From positions 6,820,001-6,884,000 of the forward strand of contig OX424564.1 of assembly GCA_949152475.1 (NCBI GenBank): a stretch of 64,000 nt of DNA, in the 5' to 3' direction. The notes below the pieces were generated by a model, which saw only the letters and a program-made list of their open reading frames with translations, was not told where the DNA came from and ran no database searches. This document shows, one piece after another, positions 10,873 through 23,860 of this stretch. This stretch comes from Terebella lapidaria (lineage: Eukaryota > Annelida > Polychaeta > Terebellida > Terebellidae). A program made the translations under genes and the position numbers. Position 1 is the stretch's first letter, and each line of letters opens with the position of its first letter.

Positions 10873-13266
10873 CATCGAATGTCACCGTTGTTCGTGTGCA
10901 GGTTCACACAGGATGAATAATACAAAGAAACAAACAGGAGTTTTATTATTCACATATATATGACTTCCCACATATCGCACAAGCCTAGGTATCGTCAATC
11001 TTCGAATATATCGCAGTGAAGACCTGACCCACTGTTGCGCATCATCATCATGATTACCCCCCCCCCCCCCCTTATCCTCACCCCCTCATCCTCATCGTCA
11101 TCATCCCCCTCCCCCTCATCATCCTCATCCTCCTCCTCATCATCATCATTATCGACAAGATTTTGAATCTGAAATCTTGAAATCTGTGGTTACGTGTGCA
11201 TTCAGCGCAGTGATGGTAGAACACGTCCATATAAGAGTGATTATGTCATACGTATGAGATATTAAGTCATTCAGACTCAGATTAAGACTAAAATTTCTTT
11301 ACTCTCAATAGGGCTGTGAATTCACAGGACGATGTCGTAAGATTTTTCTAGACAAATTTGCAAAACCTTATTTATCTTCTGTAAAAACAACACATGGATG
11401 AAATATTCAAACAACAAGGTACTATATAATGTGGCTACCATGCATTATTATCACTTTTCATGAACATATAAATATTACCACGGGAAGTTAGGCGTAGCGG
11501 CCATACCACATAACACTCGATGATAAGTCTTTGTTACATTTGTATTCTATGCATGATGATCATTTTATAGGGCCTGTAAGCGAGATTTAAAACGTCCCGT
11601 TATTTTACGTGATTTGACCTTTCTGGTGACATATGGTTTTCCCGCCAAATTTTTGGCTCAATTCGTGAAATTCTATATATTTGAATTCCTGCACCTCACA
11701 CAGAAATTATCGGAAAATTATCACGTGTTCGCAACATTGTCATGACCCGTTCCTACGATCGCTGACGAAATAAATATGCATATTTCTTAACCATTAGTGT
11801 TGATTGGGAATTAAAATTTCGACATACATATAAAAAGAGTGTTTTAAATTTCCTTTGTGCAAATAAGACTAATATTTAGTGTTGAGACATTGGGAGGGAA
11901 TTTCCAATTTCAGCTCGAGTCTGGTCTATGATTGTGTTAGTAGACTACGTGCCCACTAGAATTTCTCTGACATTGACTTGCAGATTCTTGTCTGATAACT
12001 GTTTTATTGGGACTTGCGATATATGGATGTTTCTGTACATATATTCAGCCACGGGGGCAATTACTGAGTACACCATAAATTGACATTGCCATTGTGTATG
12101 ACCCTGAACCCAGTTCAAGGGATGGAATTATGGTTGGGTTTACTGACCGACTGGTGTGATTTCAAAAACAACCCGCTGCCCCAAATGGCCGTGGTCTCAA
12201 GTCAGTCTGATATCGGTGACACAGAATATATTATACCCATACTTCTTACTTTGTTCACTTTGTGAAATTGATGAATGAGAACGATGTTTGACGAATTAGA
12301 GCTGGGGTGGAAAAAAGATTACACTATATTCGATTAGTATAAAACATATATTTTAGCTTTGATGTAAAAGACGGCCACATCACTTGTAGCTCTATAATTC
12401 TATGTATTCATTTATTATCACCAACACAAGATTTTCATGACACCAATAAAAAAACCCTGAAATTAAACACTAGAGTAGAAACAAAACGTGACAAATATTT
12501 CTTCCCAGGACACACAGGCGTCATTAGGGATAGAGCGTAGCCGTCTTCACTGTACACCTGATAGAATGATTTCGTCGATTCGAATATATACTGTCCAACA
12601 ACCGAATAAACAACTTAGATTTTCAAATATTTATTCACAATATTCACAAATAATTCACAATTAATTCACAGACACTGAATTTGAAGTTTTGTTTTATTCT
12701 ACAAATTTAATTAGACACTCTAATGCTCATCCTCTAGATTTTTCCCACACGCAAAAATAATCATCTTGAACATGAAGTATATTTGCTAACAAGCGTTGTG
12801 ATTATTTTTAGAGTACAGCATGATTTGGTTGACTCTGTCGTAATGTTTCAACTGTATGACATTCGAAGTAATATATCCACCACATCTGACCGCTTGTTGT
12901 ACTCTGTGTTTGAAATATTCATTGTCGTATTAATGATAGTACCGGGGGGTATGTATTATACATGAGCATAATCCACGATAATATCTCATGGAGCTTCTAC
13001 ACGACATAAAAATACCATGGGGTACATAGAACCAATAATTACCATGCATATAGACAAAAACATCAGCAGATACATGTACTAAAAGACTCTGCATACACCC
13101 CACGGCATCCATGACATAGCAGAAATAGAGCGCAATGGTATTTGGCAGAGACTTGTTTGGTAATCTAGCAAACCCACCTAGAAGACCCACCTAGCATTTC
13201 ATACCTTTTTCTGGGAAAACCTTTCATGCATAGCGAAGTCAGTATAGTTGACAAATTTCAGTCGCC
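10873..13266. other. intergenic, no gene seen
   Basis: Contains a poly-C run and a CAT/CCT-type low-complexity tract at about 11041-11152. No coding region, RNA gene or classified repeat was recognised in the rest. Confidence 0.5.
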
Positions 13267-13854
13267 TTAAGGCCCAGTCACACTGACAATACGACCAAGA
13301 CACGACATTGATGCGACCTAAACTGTTTGTAATCGTGGATAAATCGTGACACGACATGTACGACTGGTCGTAGAGGTCGTGAGTGGTCGAGAACAAGAAA
13401 CTGGTCGCGGCAAGCTCGATGTTCAAAACTTCCAGCGTACGATCTCTGGTTGTACGTTGGTCTAGCACAATCGTGCCACCAGTCGGGAAAGGTGGCACCA
13501 CCAACCGGACATTGTCGCGCTTTATTGACTAGCCAAAATGGTCGTGCTACTAGTCGTACAACTTGGCGACTAATAGTGCAATCAGTCGTACAACTTTACG
13601 ATCAGTGGTAGTACGACCTCAAGATTGGTGGTACCACCCATTTAGAGCTTCACGGAACGAGGATAAATCATGTAGTGAACTTTACATGACACACCAACAT
13701 GTTAAACTATAATCAATTTCTATGCCTTAATATTTAATCACGCGATCAACCGTGCGTCTTATCCTACGACAGGTCGGTGATCGCCACGACTGAAGGTACG
13801 ACAGGTCGGTGGTCGCTGCTACTGGTCGTACGACTGCCTGTGATCAATCTTCTG

Positions 13855-13896
<42 letters not shown>

Positions 13897-13978
13897 TTAT
13901 TTTGTATAGCGTAAAATCCACGTACAAGTACATGCTCTAAATCGCTGTGATACAAAACAGACGTTACATGTAAATAGT

Positions 13979-14013
<35 letters not shown>

Positions 14014-16950
14014 GTATATAGTAAGAAAATGAAAAACAAAAATTAGGTGATAAAATGTTCGACAAACAGGTGAGTTTTAAGCTTAGATTTAAAAGTGTTC
14101 AAATTTGGTGAAAATCGGATGTCACTTGGCAGGAGGTTCCACAGTGCAGGTCCCGCAATACTAAAAGCACGACTTTGTGCGCAGGATGACCGAGTGTGTG
14201 GAACGACGAGTTGCCCTTGATCTGACGAACGAAGGCTACGAGTGGGTACATAAGGTTGGACGAGTTCCTGGAGGTACACAGGAGCAGACTTGTTGACGAC
14301 CTTGTAAATGAGAACTAACGTCTTGAACTTGACACGTTGCTCTATTGGAAGTCAATGGAGTGACATCAATATGGGTGTGATGTGGTCCGACTTTGAAGAC
14401 CCTGTGATGATTCTAGCAGCAATATTCTGTATTCGCTGCAGGCGATTGAGTTGTGTTGACGGCAATCCACACAGCAAAGAATTGCAGAAGTCCACTTTTG
14501 ACGTGATAAACGCGTGGACTAGCTGTTCAAAGGACGGACGATCAATCAATTTCTTGATTTTCGCAAGATTGCGAATTTGGATGCACGCACTCCGACATAC
14601 AGAAGATATGTGACTGTCCAAGTTCATGTGGGCGTCGAATATAACTCCAATGTTCCTTGCAGCTGACGACGCTTCCACAGATAATTCACCCACAGATAGT
14701 GATGGTACACCCAGCTTGGTAGACGCATGCTTAGACGAGATTAACAAAAACTCAGTTTTGTCACTGTTCATTTTCAAACTGTGCTGTGCCATCCATGACT
14801 GCACCATCTTTACACAGTTTTCCATCTTCCGAACCGCATCATCTAATTCACTGGGCCGGAATGTCAGATACATTTGGGTATCATCTGCGTACATGTGGTA
14901 GTTGATCCCCATGTTCCGCAGCAGATGACCAAGTGATTGGGTGTATAGCGTAAACAGCATAGGCCCAAGAATAGAGCCCTGGGGCACTCCACAGTTCAGA
15001 GGTACTCCATCTGATTTGACACCCTTTATGGATACACTTTGAGTGCGAGAAGCAAGATACGATGAGAACCATTGAAGAACATCTCCCTGGATCCCCAGCT
15101 GCTGCAATGTGGTCAACAGACACTGATGGTCAACAGTGTCAAACGCAGCCGAGAGATCCAGGAGAACAAGCAGCACTGCACGTCGATCGCCCAGAGCACG
15201 GATGACGTCATTGTGGACCCTAACAAGGGCAGTTTCTGTGCTATGGCCCTGCCTGTAGGCTGATTGATATGGTTCCAGTAGATTGTTATCCATCAGGTAA
15301 GCACCAACCTGCTTGGATACGACTTTTTCAAGCACTTTGGAAATGAAGGACAGGTTAGAGATGGGACGGTAGTTCTTGAATGTATTGTGATCGAGCGACG
15401 ATTTTTTCAGTAGTGGAGTTACTAGTGCGGTTTTCAAACTCGAGGGAAAAATCCCTGTTTTGAGAGATGTGTTGATGATGACCGAGAGTATCGGGATGAG
15501 TTCGTCAATGCAACCTTTCACAAAAGATGTTGGAATGGGGTCCAATTCGCAGGTCTTATTCGAACAGGCCAAAATCAAACGCTTCAAATCCTCATCCTCA
15601 ATCGGTTTGAAGTCAGCGAGAGAAGAGGTGATGACTGGAATCTCGACATCCAGGATTTCATCACCAGGTACTATGGACATCTTAATGGTGTTGATTTTTT
15701 CAATGAAGAAATCGCCAAACATGCCAGCCAATTCAGGTATGTCATGGGCTGGGAGTGGTGATTTCTTATCCTTGCCAAGCAATGAATTAACGACATGAAA
15801 CAACTGCTTTGTGTTGCCGTTACTCTCGCTGATGAAGGATTTGTAGTGGTCAGCCTTAGCATGGTCGACCATGTTGTTAACGGCAGCTCGTTCAGCCATG
15901 AAGATATCACGGTGGACGTGGAGCTTTGTCCTGCGCCAAAGTCTTTCAGCCTGTCTGCGCTTTTGTTTGGCCCTCCTGATATCCTCGTTGTACCAGGGAG
16001 CCTCAGGTCGCACAGTTACGGTGCGAGTTTTCAAGGGAGCCAGATCATCAACAATGGAACGCATCTTGGTGTTGTATTCCTCAATCATAGCATCCATGCT
16101 TGAGACGTCGTCTGATATGGAGGTCATGGATTCAACGATGGCCGCCTTCAGCGCAGTTGGCGCCACTGACTTCAGCTTTCTGTAGCTAATCACCTTTTGC
16201 GGATGCTTGGGCTTTGCCGTAGATAGATGTACGAAAACTGGATAGTGATCTGGGAAGCCATGATCCACTGAATCTGTAGACATCAGAGCTAACTCGTGTG
16301 CCCTGGTGAGCACAAGGTCAAGTGTGTGCCCAGACCGATGGGTCGAGTCTGTGACATTTTGTTGAAGGCCCACTGATGAGACTAGATCCAAGAACGCTGA
16401 TGCATCTCGGTCACTGGGGTTATCCACATGGATATTGAAGTCGCCCATGACGACCAGTAGTCCAGGACTTATGGATAGCGTTTCCAGGTATTCCGAGAAC
16501 TCCGAAAGGAATTGTCTGGTGGTGTATCCGTTCTTTTTGGACGGGGGAGGCCTGTAGACCAGAGATACCCGGATTGTTTGTTCTGTATGTAACAGACACT
16601 CAAGAACTTCGAAGGAAGCGGGATGTGACGAACCAGTGACTTTTACTAGGTGAATGCTGTCTCTGTAGATGAAAGCAGTTCCACCACCTCTAGTTTGGCG
16701 AGCATATTGACTCATGCTGTATCCATTTGGCAATACGGCACTGATTGTCACATTATCCATTTCGTTGCCACTGAGCCATGTTTCAGTCAGTGCCAATACG
16801 TCCAGCTTTTGGTCGATTATAAACTGGTGGATACTGGTAGTCTTATTGCATATGGACCACGGATTGAGTGCACATATTTTCAGTTTATTGACAAGTGATG
16901 TCTTGATGTGGTCATCATCAGCATACACTGACGATACACTGACGGTATTC
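13855..16950 (-). mobile_element. LINE retrotransposon, CR1/L2 group, 5'-truncated, inserted in copy A
   Basis: About 3.1 kb in reverse orientation. Its 3' end is a TTA-type trinucleotide run (13855-13896 on +) preceded by a conserved end resembling GGATTTTACGCTATACAAAATAA, like the 3' ends of L2-type elements. A 29-base A run on + lies in its 3'UTR near 13981. The 5' end lies just before the endonuclease domain, so any ORF1 and 5'UTR are missing. The insertion point is inferred by comparing the flanks with copy B; target-site duplications are too short to be sure of. Confidence 0.85.
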
Positions 16951-16967
16951 TTTCTGTGATCGTGCAA
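14043..16967 (-). pseudogene. LINE ORF2 (endonuclease plus reverse transcriptase), one stop codon
   Basis: One continuous frame of about 975 codons. The N-terminal apurinic-type endonuclease shows NPWSI, LTETWL, GGGTAFIYRD, MGDFNIH, HTLDLVL and DHYPVF. The reverse transcriptase follows, with NYRPISNLS, AYRQGHSTETAL, LLDLSAAFDTVDH, GVPQGSILGP and the catalytic YADD. The C-terminal region has the usual SRAFSIAGPALWNLLP block. A single TGA at 14352-14354, after MSLH, replaces the Trp (TGG) expected in LHWLP; the frame is open on both sides. The leftmost codons derive from the flanking transposon, and no proper ATG precedes the endonuclease. Otherwise it is near-intact, hence a fairly young insertion. 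Confidence 0.9.
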
Positions 16968-17270
16968 TCAAGCGTACCACCCATCGCACCAACAGTCGCC
17001 GTTTGCGATTGTAGTGGCGATCACTGGCGATAAATCGTAACTCAGCAAAATTGAAACTAATCGTGCGATCATAAAATCGTGCGACTCAGTGTGCTGGGCC
17101 TTTACTGGTCAGCACCGACCATGTTCTATGAATATCGATTAACTTTATGTCATGCATGATTAAATTGCGGAAATTGGATTACATGGCAAGGTGGGTCTAT
17201 ATACAGAAAGACACAAACAATTTCGATAATGTACCCCCATTAACAGAAGGTCTAAAGAAATCAATCATCA

Positions 17271-18160
17271 CAAGGCCCAGTCACACTGACGATACGACCA
17301 AGATACGACCTTGCTGCGACCTATTTTTTTTAGAATCGTGGACAAATCGTGACACGAACGTACGACTGGTCGTACAGGTCGTGAATGGTCGCAAACAAGA
17401 AAGTAGTCGCAGCAAGGTCGATGGACATGTTCGAAACTTCAAACCTACGATCTCTGGTCGCACGTTGGTCTTGCACAATCGTGCCATTAGTCGGGAAAGG
17501 TAGCACCACCAATCGGACATTGTCGCACGTTATTGACCAGCCAATATGGTCGTGCTACTAGTCGTACAACCTGACGACTAGTGGTGCAATCAGTCGTGCA
17601 ACTTCATGATCAGTGGTGCGATTAATCACGACCTGTGCCGACTGGTAGTACGACCTCACGATTGGTGGTGCCACCCATTTGAAGCTTCCCGAAAGGAGGA
17701 TAAAACGTGCAGTGAAAAATATTTTACCCATCACAACAAAATTTCTCAGCATTTTATCTAAACTATAAAACTGCAAAATATGGTTTCTGTTCAATTTTTG
17801 TGCCCTTCTGTCTAATCAGACGGACGGTCGTGCGTCAGGTCGCGATTTATCGTACGACTGGTCATTGATTGCAACGACTGGTTGTACGACAGGTCGGTGA
17901 TCACTACGACTGAAGGTACGACAGGTCGGTGGTCGCTACGACTGAAGGTACGACAGGTCGGTGGTCGCTACGACTGAAGGCACGACAGGTCGGTGGTCGC
18001 TGTCACGTGGTCGTACGACTGCTTGCTATCAACCTTTTCCATTCTTTCAATGATCGCGCCACCAAGCGTACCACCAATCGTGTGATCAGTCGTAACTCAG
18101 CAAAATTGAACCTGATCGTGCGACCATAAAATCGTACGACTCAGTGTGACTGGGCCTTAA
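17271..18160. mobile_element. non-autonomous TTAA-type DNA transposon, copy B (about 890 bp)
   Basis: The left end reads AAGGCCCAGTCACACTGACG and the right end TCAGTGTGACTGGGCCTTAA, an inverted repeat of at least 16 bp ending at TTAA on the right. The interior matches the two halves of copy A. At 17882-18005 it carries four direct 32-bp units (AAGGTACGACAGGTCGGTGG and on), of which copy A has fewer. There is no coding capacity. Confidence 0.8.
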
Positions 18161-18410
18161 ACAGGTGAGTTTTTGTAATTTATCTTGTGCATTTCAACCG
18201 CCAAATGTTTTAGACACAATCTATACACGTCAAGAGACGTATTGCGAGAGGACAGTTCTCCATATGGAATAGCTATATTGTCATATACCATAAGGTCCAA
18301 TATATTATTTAAATTTGTGGCTACAATTTTGACGTCTCTAATCATGATAGATTTAACATTAGTCCGTACATTTTGGCCTAGGAATGCATTATTTTTTACC
18401 ATAACAGATC

Positions 18411-18810
18411 AATCAATTATACATAGACACATCAAAGATTTTGCACAGATTCTTTAACATTATGAAAGACATATCATCAATATGCACATATACATCAACA
18501 TTATTAACGGCTACATAATCATACACACATGCAGTGGTCCCTGTAAGATAAGACACCTCCGAAATAAGACTTCCCTGTCTGTAAAACTTTTTGTTTTCCC
18601 CAAAGATCAATTTAAAATGTGAATGAACCTGTGAAATAGGACTTCCTGTAAGATAAAAACTCATTTTCTCTGCAAAAGGTGAGGTCTTATATTACAGGGA
18701 CCACTGTACATCAATATTAAGTACATACACATCATCGTTATGGACAGCAACTCCATCATGACGCACAGTTAACTCAACGGTATGCGCACATGCATCATCA
18801 TTATGTGTGA
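18411..18810. repeat. decayed tandem repeat with CACATCATC motifs, interrupted by a MITE
   Basis: Loose repeats of the type GACACATCATCATTATG, about 25-30 bp each, flank the MITE at 18532-18706 and resume at about 19640-19850. The copies are too diverged to count reliably. Confidence 0.45.
18532..18706. mobile_element. short MITE with CAGTGGTCCCTGTAA ends (175 bp)
   Basis: The left end CAGTGGTCCCTGTAAGATAAG and the right end CTTATATTACAGGGACCACTG are inverted repeats of about 20 bp with few mismatches, flanked by TG and TA. The ends and a probable TA target resemble the pogo/Tc1-mariner superfamily. Similar CTGTAAGATAA and GACTTCC blocks recur inside. No transposase. Confidence 0.75.
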
Positions 18811-18910
18811 AATAATACACTGTTACTGAGGCGATATACACGATATCATGCCGAGCGTCAGCGAGGCGTGATGATCGTGTATATCGCCGAGGGGTGACAG
18901 TGTATTATTT
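18811..18910. repeat. 100-bp imperfect inverted repeat (foldback)
   Basis: AATAATACACTGTTAC at the left pairs with GACAGTGTATTATT at the right. An inner pair, GGCGATATACACGAT and ATCGTGTATATCGCC, is nearly perfect. The loop holds CCGAGCGTCAGCGAGG. Probably one end or a solo remnant of a foldback DNA element. Confidence 0.7.
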
Positions 18911-20131
18911 GTCATACATACCGAGTAAAACCGATTGTGTTTATTGCCAAAAACGACCAGAACCTCCCCAAATAATGCGGAATGGTCCTCATATCGCCCC
19001 TAGAGCGGGATATGAACAATGGACTCGCCCGTCGCGCTTCACTTCAGCAAGGCCTGTACATGTGAGACATACGTCTGCTCCACACGTGAGAGCAATACAT
19101 AACCTAAACTAGATGGCGCCAGTGTTACCTGGTATCGACACCATTTTTATGTTCTATATCCTGGCTATGATAAGCGAATGAATTTCGTTTGTGGACACAA
19201 CTCCTAGTAATGCCATACAAGGCTATAAACGTTAAATTTGTCGTGCGCCTTCTACATGCAAATGATTGAATACATCTAGACTGATCATTGATTGGTCATT
19301 CCAGTCATACATCCGTATCATTGAAAATTATACTCATATCCCCAACCCTCCTGTTTGGTAGTTGCTTTGACACCTATCGGCAAATGGATATGGGTTCAGT
19401 ATGAACACCACAAACATATTGCAACATGTTATCTATATAATTCTGCCTCAACCCACAGTGTGTGCCGTCAACCGAATTAACTTTCGGCAATGATGACAAT
19501 GACTCAAGCAAACAAACACGTGTTGTTGTTGTTGTTGTTGTTTTGGCATACACAGTTTGTACACTTGTAGTTGTTGTTGGCTGGTTCCACGCATGAAGGC
19601 GCAATAACGCCTCGTGGGATTTTTCATATAACACACGCTCTCTAGGTATGTATGCACAGATATCGGTGTATCAATATTATACACAGGTTCATCATTGTCA
19701 TGCCCAGACGCATCATCACTATGCTGTATGCATCGATACAACACCATGATACAAGGACACATCATTTCTATGGACAGACACATCATCATCGTGCGCATCA
19801 TCATAATAGACAGATATATCATGATTATTGTCGCCATAGATACCATTTTGTACAGTTGGGAATATCTCATTCAATAAGATCGGGGTCATGATGAATGTCA
19901 CGATCAACATCCAATGAGAGCTCTATAGAAATATATCGGTAATGTGGCCTACGCTTATTTGGCTAGCTACGTGTAGAGTTTAAATGATGGTCTCTGGCTT
20001 TATGACCCTGTCGCTGGCATCATATCACATGTGATTGGACCACCGTGCGTGTTTGCACTGGTTTGTTGAATGGTTTAGTTCTCCACAGTACCCGCCCATG
20101 GGATTCCAACGAGCATGGTGAATGGGTGGGG
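18911..20131. other. non-coding with simple repeats
   Basis: Includes a (TTG)n microsatellite at about 19514-19537 and further CACATCATC-type decayed repeats at 19640-19850. No gene was recognised. Confidence 0.5.
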
Positions 20132-20159
20132 TCAGAGCCGTCTAACTAGACGGCTCTGA
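20132..20159. repeat. perfect 28-bp hairpin
   Basis: TCAGAGCCGTCTA, two bases (AC), then TAGACGGCTCTGA: 13-bp perfect arms. No U-tract or gene follows, so a terminator role is not suggested. Confidence 0.8.
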
Positions 20160-20415
20160 TCCAGGCGACCGAACAAGGCATCTCTCAGCCTAATGCCCCT
20201 ATTCCACACCGACCAAGAATTCCACGAATCGCTACGAATTGATAAGTTTTGGGATTCGTAGTTGAATCGTAATCAGTTTGTGAAGTTCTCAAGTGATTCC
20301 TATTTATTCGTAGTCCGCTCTTGCAATTCATGAGCGATCATATGGAAGGGCAACAGGTTCAATATTCTCGAGGTACTTTGTTCTTCAGCAATCCCTATTA
20401 TGGGCACCTATGTTT

Positions 20416-20700
20416 CGTTATTCTTCACTAATTATCAATATGCTTGACACGAATTCGTTGTCGTTTACGAGCTTTATATGGTTCGCTCCAGTGCTTTTCA
20501 TTTTCTTTCACAAGATGTTTAATTTGTTCTTTACACGGGTCCATTGTTCTTGACTACTTTTCATTTTAGTTTAAGACATATCTTGTTATTCTTCACTAGT
20601 ATTCAATATGCTTGACACCGATCCATCATCGTACATGCACGTGTTTATCCTTACAATTTCTCTCATTCCCTTTCACTGGTATGTGTTGTTCTTGTCTATG
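20416..20700. repeat. diverged tandem duplication of about 168 bp
   Basis: TTATTCTTCACTA, then TCAATATGCTTGACAC, occurs at about 20417 and again at about 20586, followed both times by T-rich sequence with TTTCATT/TTTCACT and TTGTTCTT blocks. The second unit is partial. Confidence 0.55.
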
Positions 20701-21514
20701 TGATTCTACATGAAAATATATGGAAATTGGTTTCTCTTTTTATGTTTGCGCAGATGTACTGTAAACAATTCGTTCACATCGTGCGTTTTTCCGCATGTTC
20801 AGACTTCGCGCGAACGTATTTTGAAGATTGTAACCGTGCTCTATCACCGAATATAATTATGCTAGCCAATATGGATAATGTAGCCAACACTTTGCATGTT
20901 TCTGTAATTTTATAATCCATACATTCACCAAAATATGTAGCTTAAAAATGAAGTATGAATGTTAGGATTGCGTTATGTATCATTGTTTGTCAAACACGAT
21001 AGTTTAAGTTTTTTTTTAGTTTTTGCTATCATTTTTCCAAGTCATGATAGGGTATACGCATTGTGCAAAACAGACCGACCTCCATCGGTACTGTGGGGGA
21101 ATGTGTGAAATTATGTAATACATTATTTTATTATTTCAGCTTTTATCTGATTGTACCTAAAATCATCATAGTTGCAGGAATAACTGAAGGTTTAATTATT
21201 GGAGCGGATGATAGGGACCGGCATATATAACATGTTTTTGAGAGGGTGTCCAAGGCCCCTGACTTCGATCCAGTTTGTGCACGGTGAATAATCATAATGG
21301 GTCCAAACATTTCATTGCCAGACATATCATGTGTGCGAGCAAAAGTGAGGATCCCAGATAAAAACAGTTCGTCGTCAAAGGCCGAGTGTTTTCGTGGCGA
21401 TAATGAGTAAAGGCGATCGAGAACCAGCTTCGTTTGCCATCATAACGTGTTTCTTTTTGGTCTTGTGTCGCAAGACGCAAGCATTTGTGTTGATAGTATA
21501 TGTTGTTGTGTAAT
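20701..21514. other. non-coding, nothing recognised
   Basis: AT-rich sequence with short unrelated open frames on both strands and no recognisable domain or repeat. Confidence 0.45.
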
Positions 21515-22245
21515 TCCGTGCCACTTTCATATTGATTTTGATTTGTGGTGATTTTCCATCAAAGTGGACCCCAATGAGATGAGAAAAAACTGTTTCCATT
21601 TTTTTCGCCCATTGGTTGTGTGAAAATCCAAGATGGCCGCCAATTATCACCAAAAATCGGAAAATCACCATATCTTTGGCCCTAATTGGCATAGAGGGAT
21701 TGATTTGGGGTCGTTTTATATATTTCCAGACACAAGGAATTAAAACTAAACCATTGTTTTCATTCTATCGCCCATGGATTGTGTGAAAATCCAAGATGGC
21801 TGCCAATTATCACCAAAAAATCGAAAAATTACTATATCTTTGGCCCTAATTGGCATAGAAGGATTGAATTGGGGTCGTTTCATATATTTCCAGGAACAAG
21901 GAATTAAAACTAAACCATTGTTTTCATTCTTTCGCCCATTGATTGTGTGAAAATCCAAGATGGCTGCCAATTATCACAAAAAATCGAAAAATCACTATAT
22001 CCCTGGCTCTAATTGGAATAGAAACATGGAATTGGGGTAGTTTTATATGCACAAGGAATCAAAACCAATTTTTTCCATTTCTTTTCTTGCCCACTGGTCA
22101 TGTGAAAACCCAAGATGGCCGCGAATTATCACCAAAAATCGAATCATCACCAATGGCATATCTTTTGCCTTAATTGATATGAAAACATCAAATTGGGGTC
22201 GTTTTATATGTTTTCGGACACAAACAATCATTTAAAACCATTGCT
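21515..22245. repeat. tandem repeat, about four units of 156-163 bp
   Basis: The block containing GTGTGAAAATCCAAGATGGC starts at about 21607, 21770, 21933 and 22089. Each is followed by CCAATTATCACCAAAAATCG, ATATCTTTGGCCCTAATTGG and GGGGTCGTTTTATAT. The units are 85-95% alike by eye. A related piece lies in the opposite orientation at about 24880-25110. Confidence 0.85.
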
Positions 22246-23399
22246 TTAGTGATACACGCACACATATGCATTAGACTGTTAAACAGAAGTTGCCCAGTTA
22301 GCTAGGTACGTACATGGGCTGATTTCTCACCAATGAAATGATTGTCGAACTGGATCAGTGGGGGTTCACCTGGTTCTCTGGTCTCCTCGCACATTGACGA
22401 CCACCGTTTCGCCAGATCCAAGCCAACAAGAGATGTTGATATAGGCATATGTGCATGATGATACACCATAACCATCATCATTCATGTCGCCTCACACTTG
22501 TTTTCAGTGCAAGCCACGTCGAATAGTTCTCCTGGCATTGCTGGAACCACATTTCGCGAGTTATACAACTGCCACTGGTGTTGTGTGCTTCTGGTGTTCT
22601 CTGGTATCTCATGCCATCCGACTGGCCATCCCACTACTACTAGATTCAACATTTATTGGCTCGGACACTGTGTCTTCCGATCAAACATTTGCCTGGTAAT
22701 GCAGTCTCAGCAGATTGCTCAACGATGATATTCCAAGATGACACACTGATGCCATCACTAGGAGCTTCAAGAGGAGCTTCAAAGTGGAAACCCCTTACTA
22801 AATGTGGATGAGGTCTGTCGTATTCTTGGAAACATGTGGTTTTGCTGCTCCTTCCTTAAAGACAAAGGCTTCATAGAAAATATCATACTCCACTTGAGGG
22901 TATTTGATGGTAAATTTACCCCCAAGGCAAAATATGTTCCTCAACTTAGAAGATGTTGATACTCGACATCGACTCTGTTTCTACAGCAGAAAGTGACGCC
23001 CGCAGCAGAATACATCAAAGGTTTACATCCGGAAACACCTAAATTTCTGAATGAAGGGGCATGCCAAACACCTGTGCGACAGAATACTGTCGGGTATCCA
23101 AGATTAGGACGATGGTTATGCCGACAATTCACACACTTAGATTCAAGTGCATATGCATGTCGCCCTAAGCAGGGGCAAACAGAGGCAGCCTCCACTACAA
23201 GGAGGTTGAAGCTTGAGAGGAGCAAGAATCTGGTCATATGCTACAGAGAAAAGGGGTGGTTAATAAAGACAGAGTTTTTTTCCATGGCTGGTACCCCCCC
23301 CCCCCCCAGCCCGAGTCGGATGGAGCACTCATGCTGATGTCCACTCACTTTGGCAGTCTGAGCCAGACTGATTCAAGCGAGTGGCTTGCAAACCAAAAC
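22246..23399. other. unassigned region before the gypsy-like fossil
   Basis: Contains weak, broken reading frames on + that may be further retroelement remains, and a poly-C run at about 23291-23304. No family could be assigned to this part by reading. Confidence 0.3.
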
Positions 23400-23860
23400 A
23401 AAGTGGTCGCATGCACTCAGGAAAGAATTAATAATTGGCAATATGTAAACCTTACAACTAGCAATACCAAAAAGCTATTTGTGTATAATCGCTATACTGT
23501 TCAGGGAAATAAGGTTTCGCACCCGATTTCGACTGGTTCCAATCCAGACATCACAATCTATGGAGATGTTATGCATAGATAGTTTCGAGTCATCCAAAGG
23601 AGGTTATGAGTATAACATCGTCCTGAGCAATCGCTACACCAAATATGTAAAGGGCATACCCACGAAAAAAGGAGCTTTCTTCTACTTTCGCCAAGACAGT
23701 ATATAGTGGACTTAAAGAGTCCACTTTGGAACCCCACCTCGTTTACACAGTGAACACGCCTCGAGGGTGTTAATTAAGTTCTGTTCTCTTTTGGGTATGT
23801 ACGAGACCAGTGGGCATGCAAGCCAGCTAATTACTGATTATTTTTGAATTCAGTGTAGTT
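23400..23860 (+). mobile_element. broken Ty3/gypsy-type retroelement fossil (integrase region)
   Basis: Short stretches of the + strand resemble the integrase core of Ty3/gypsy LTR retrotransposons. It is an old, badly broken fragment with several breaks; neither LTRs nor a complete gene are visible. It lies between the tandem repeat at 21515-22245 and that repeat's inverted partial copy. Confidence 0.55.

Larger units (their letters stand above)
13267..17104. mobile_element. non-autonomous TTAA-type DNA transposon, copy A (split by a LINE)
   Basis: The left end reads TTAAGGCCCAGTCACACTGAC and the right end CAGTGTGCTGGGCCTTTA, so the ends are inverted repeats flanked by TTAA (one side degraded). 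The interior is rich in GGTCG, CGACC and TCGTACGAC motifs and matches copy B at 17271-18160. No transposase is visible. The LINE at about 13855-16950 splits it; copy B runs across the empty site. TTAA targets are used by piggyBac and Kolobok transposons; which family this belongs to is not decided. Confidence 0.75.
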
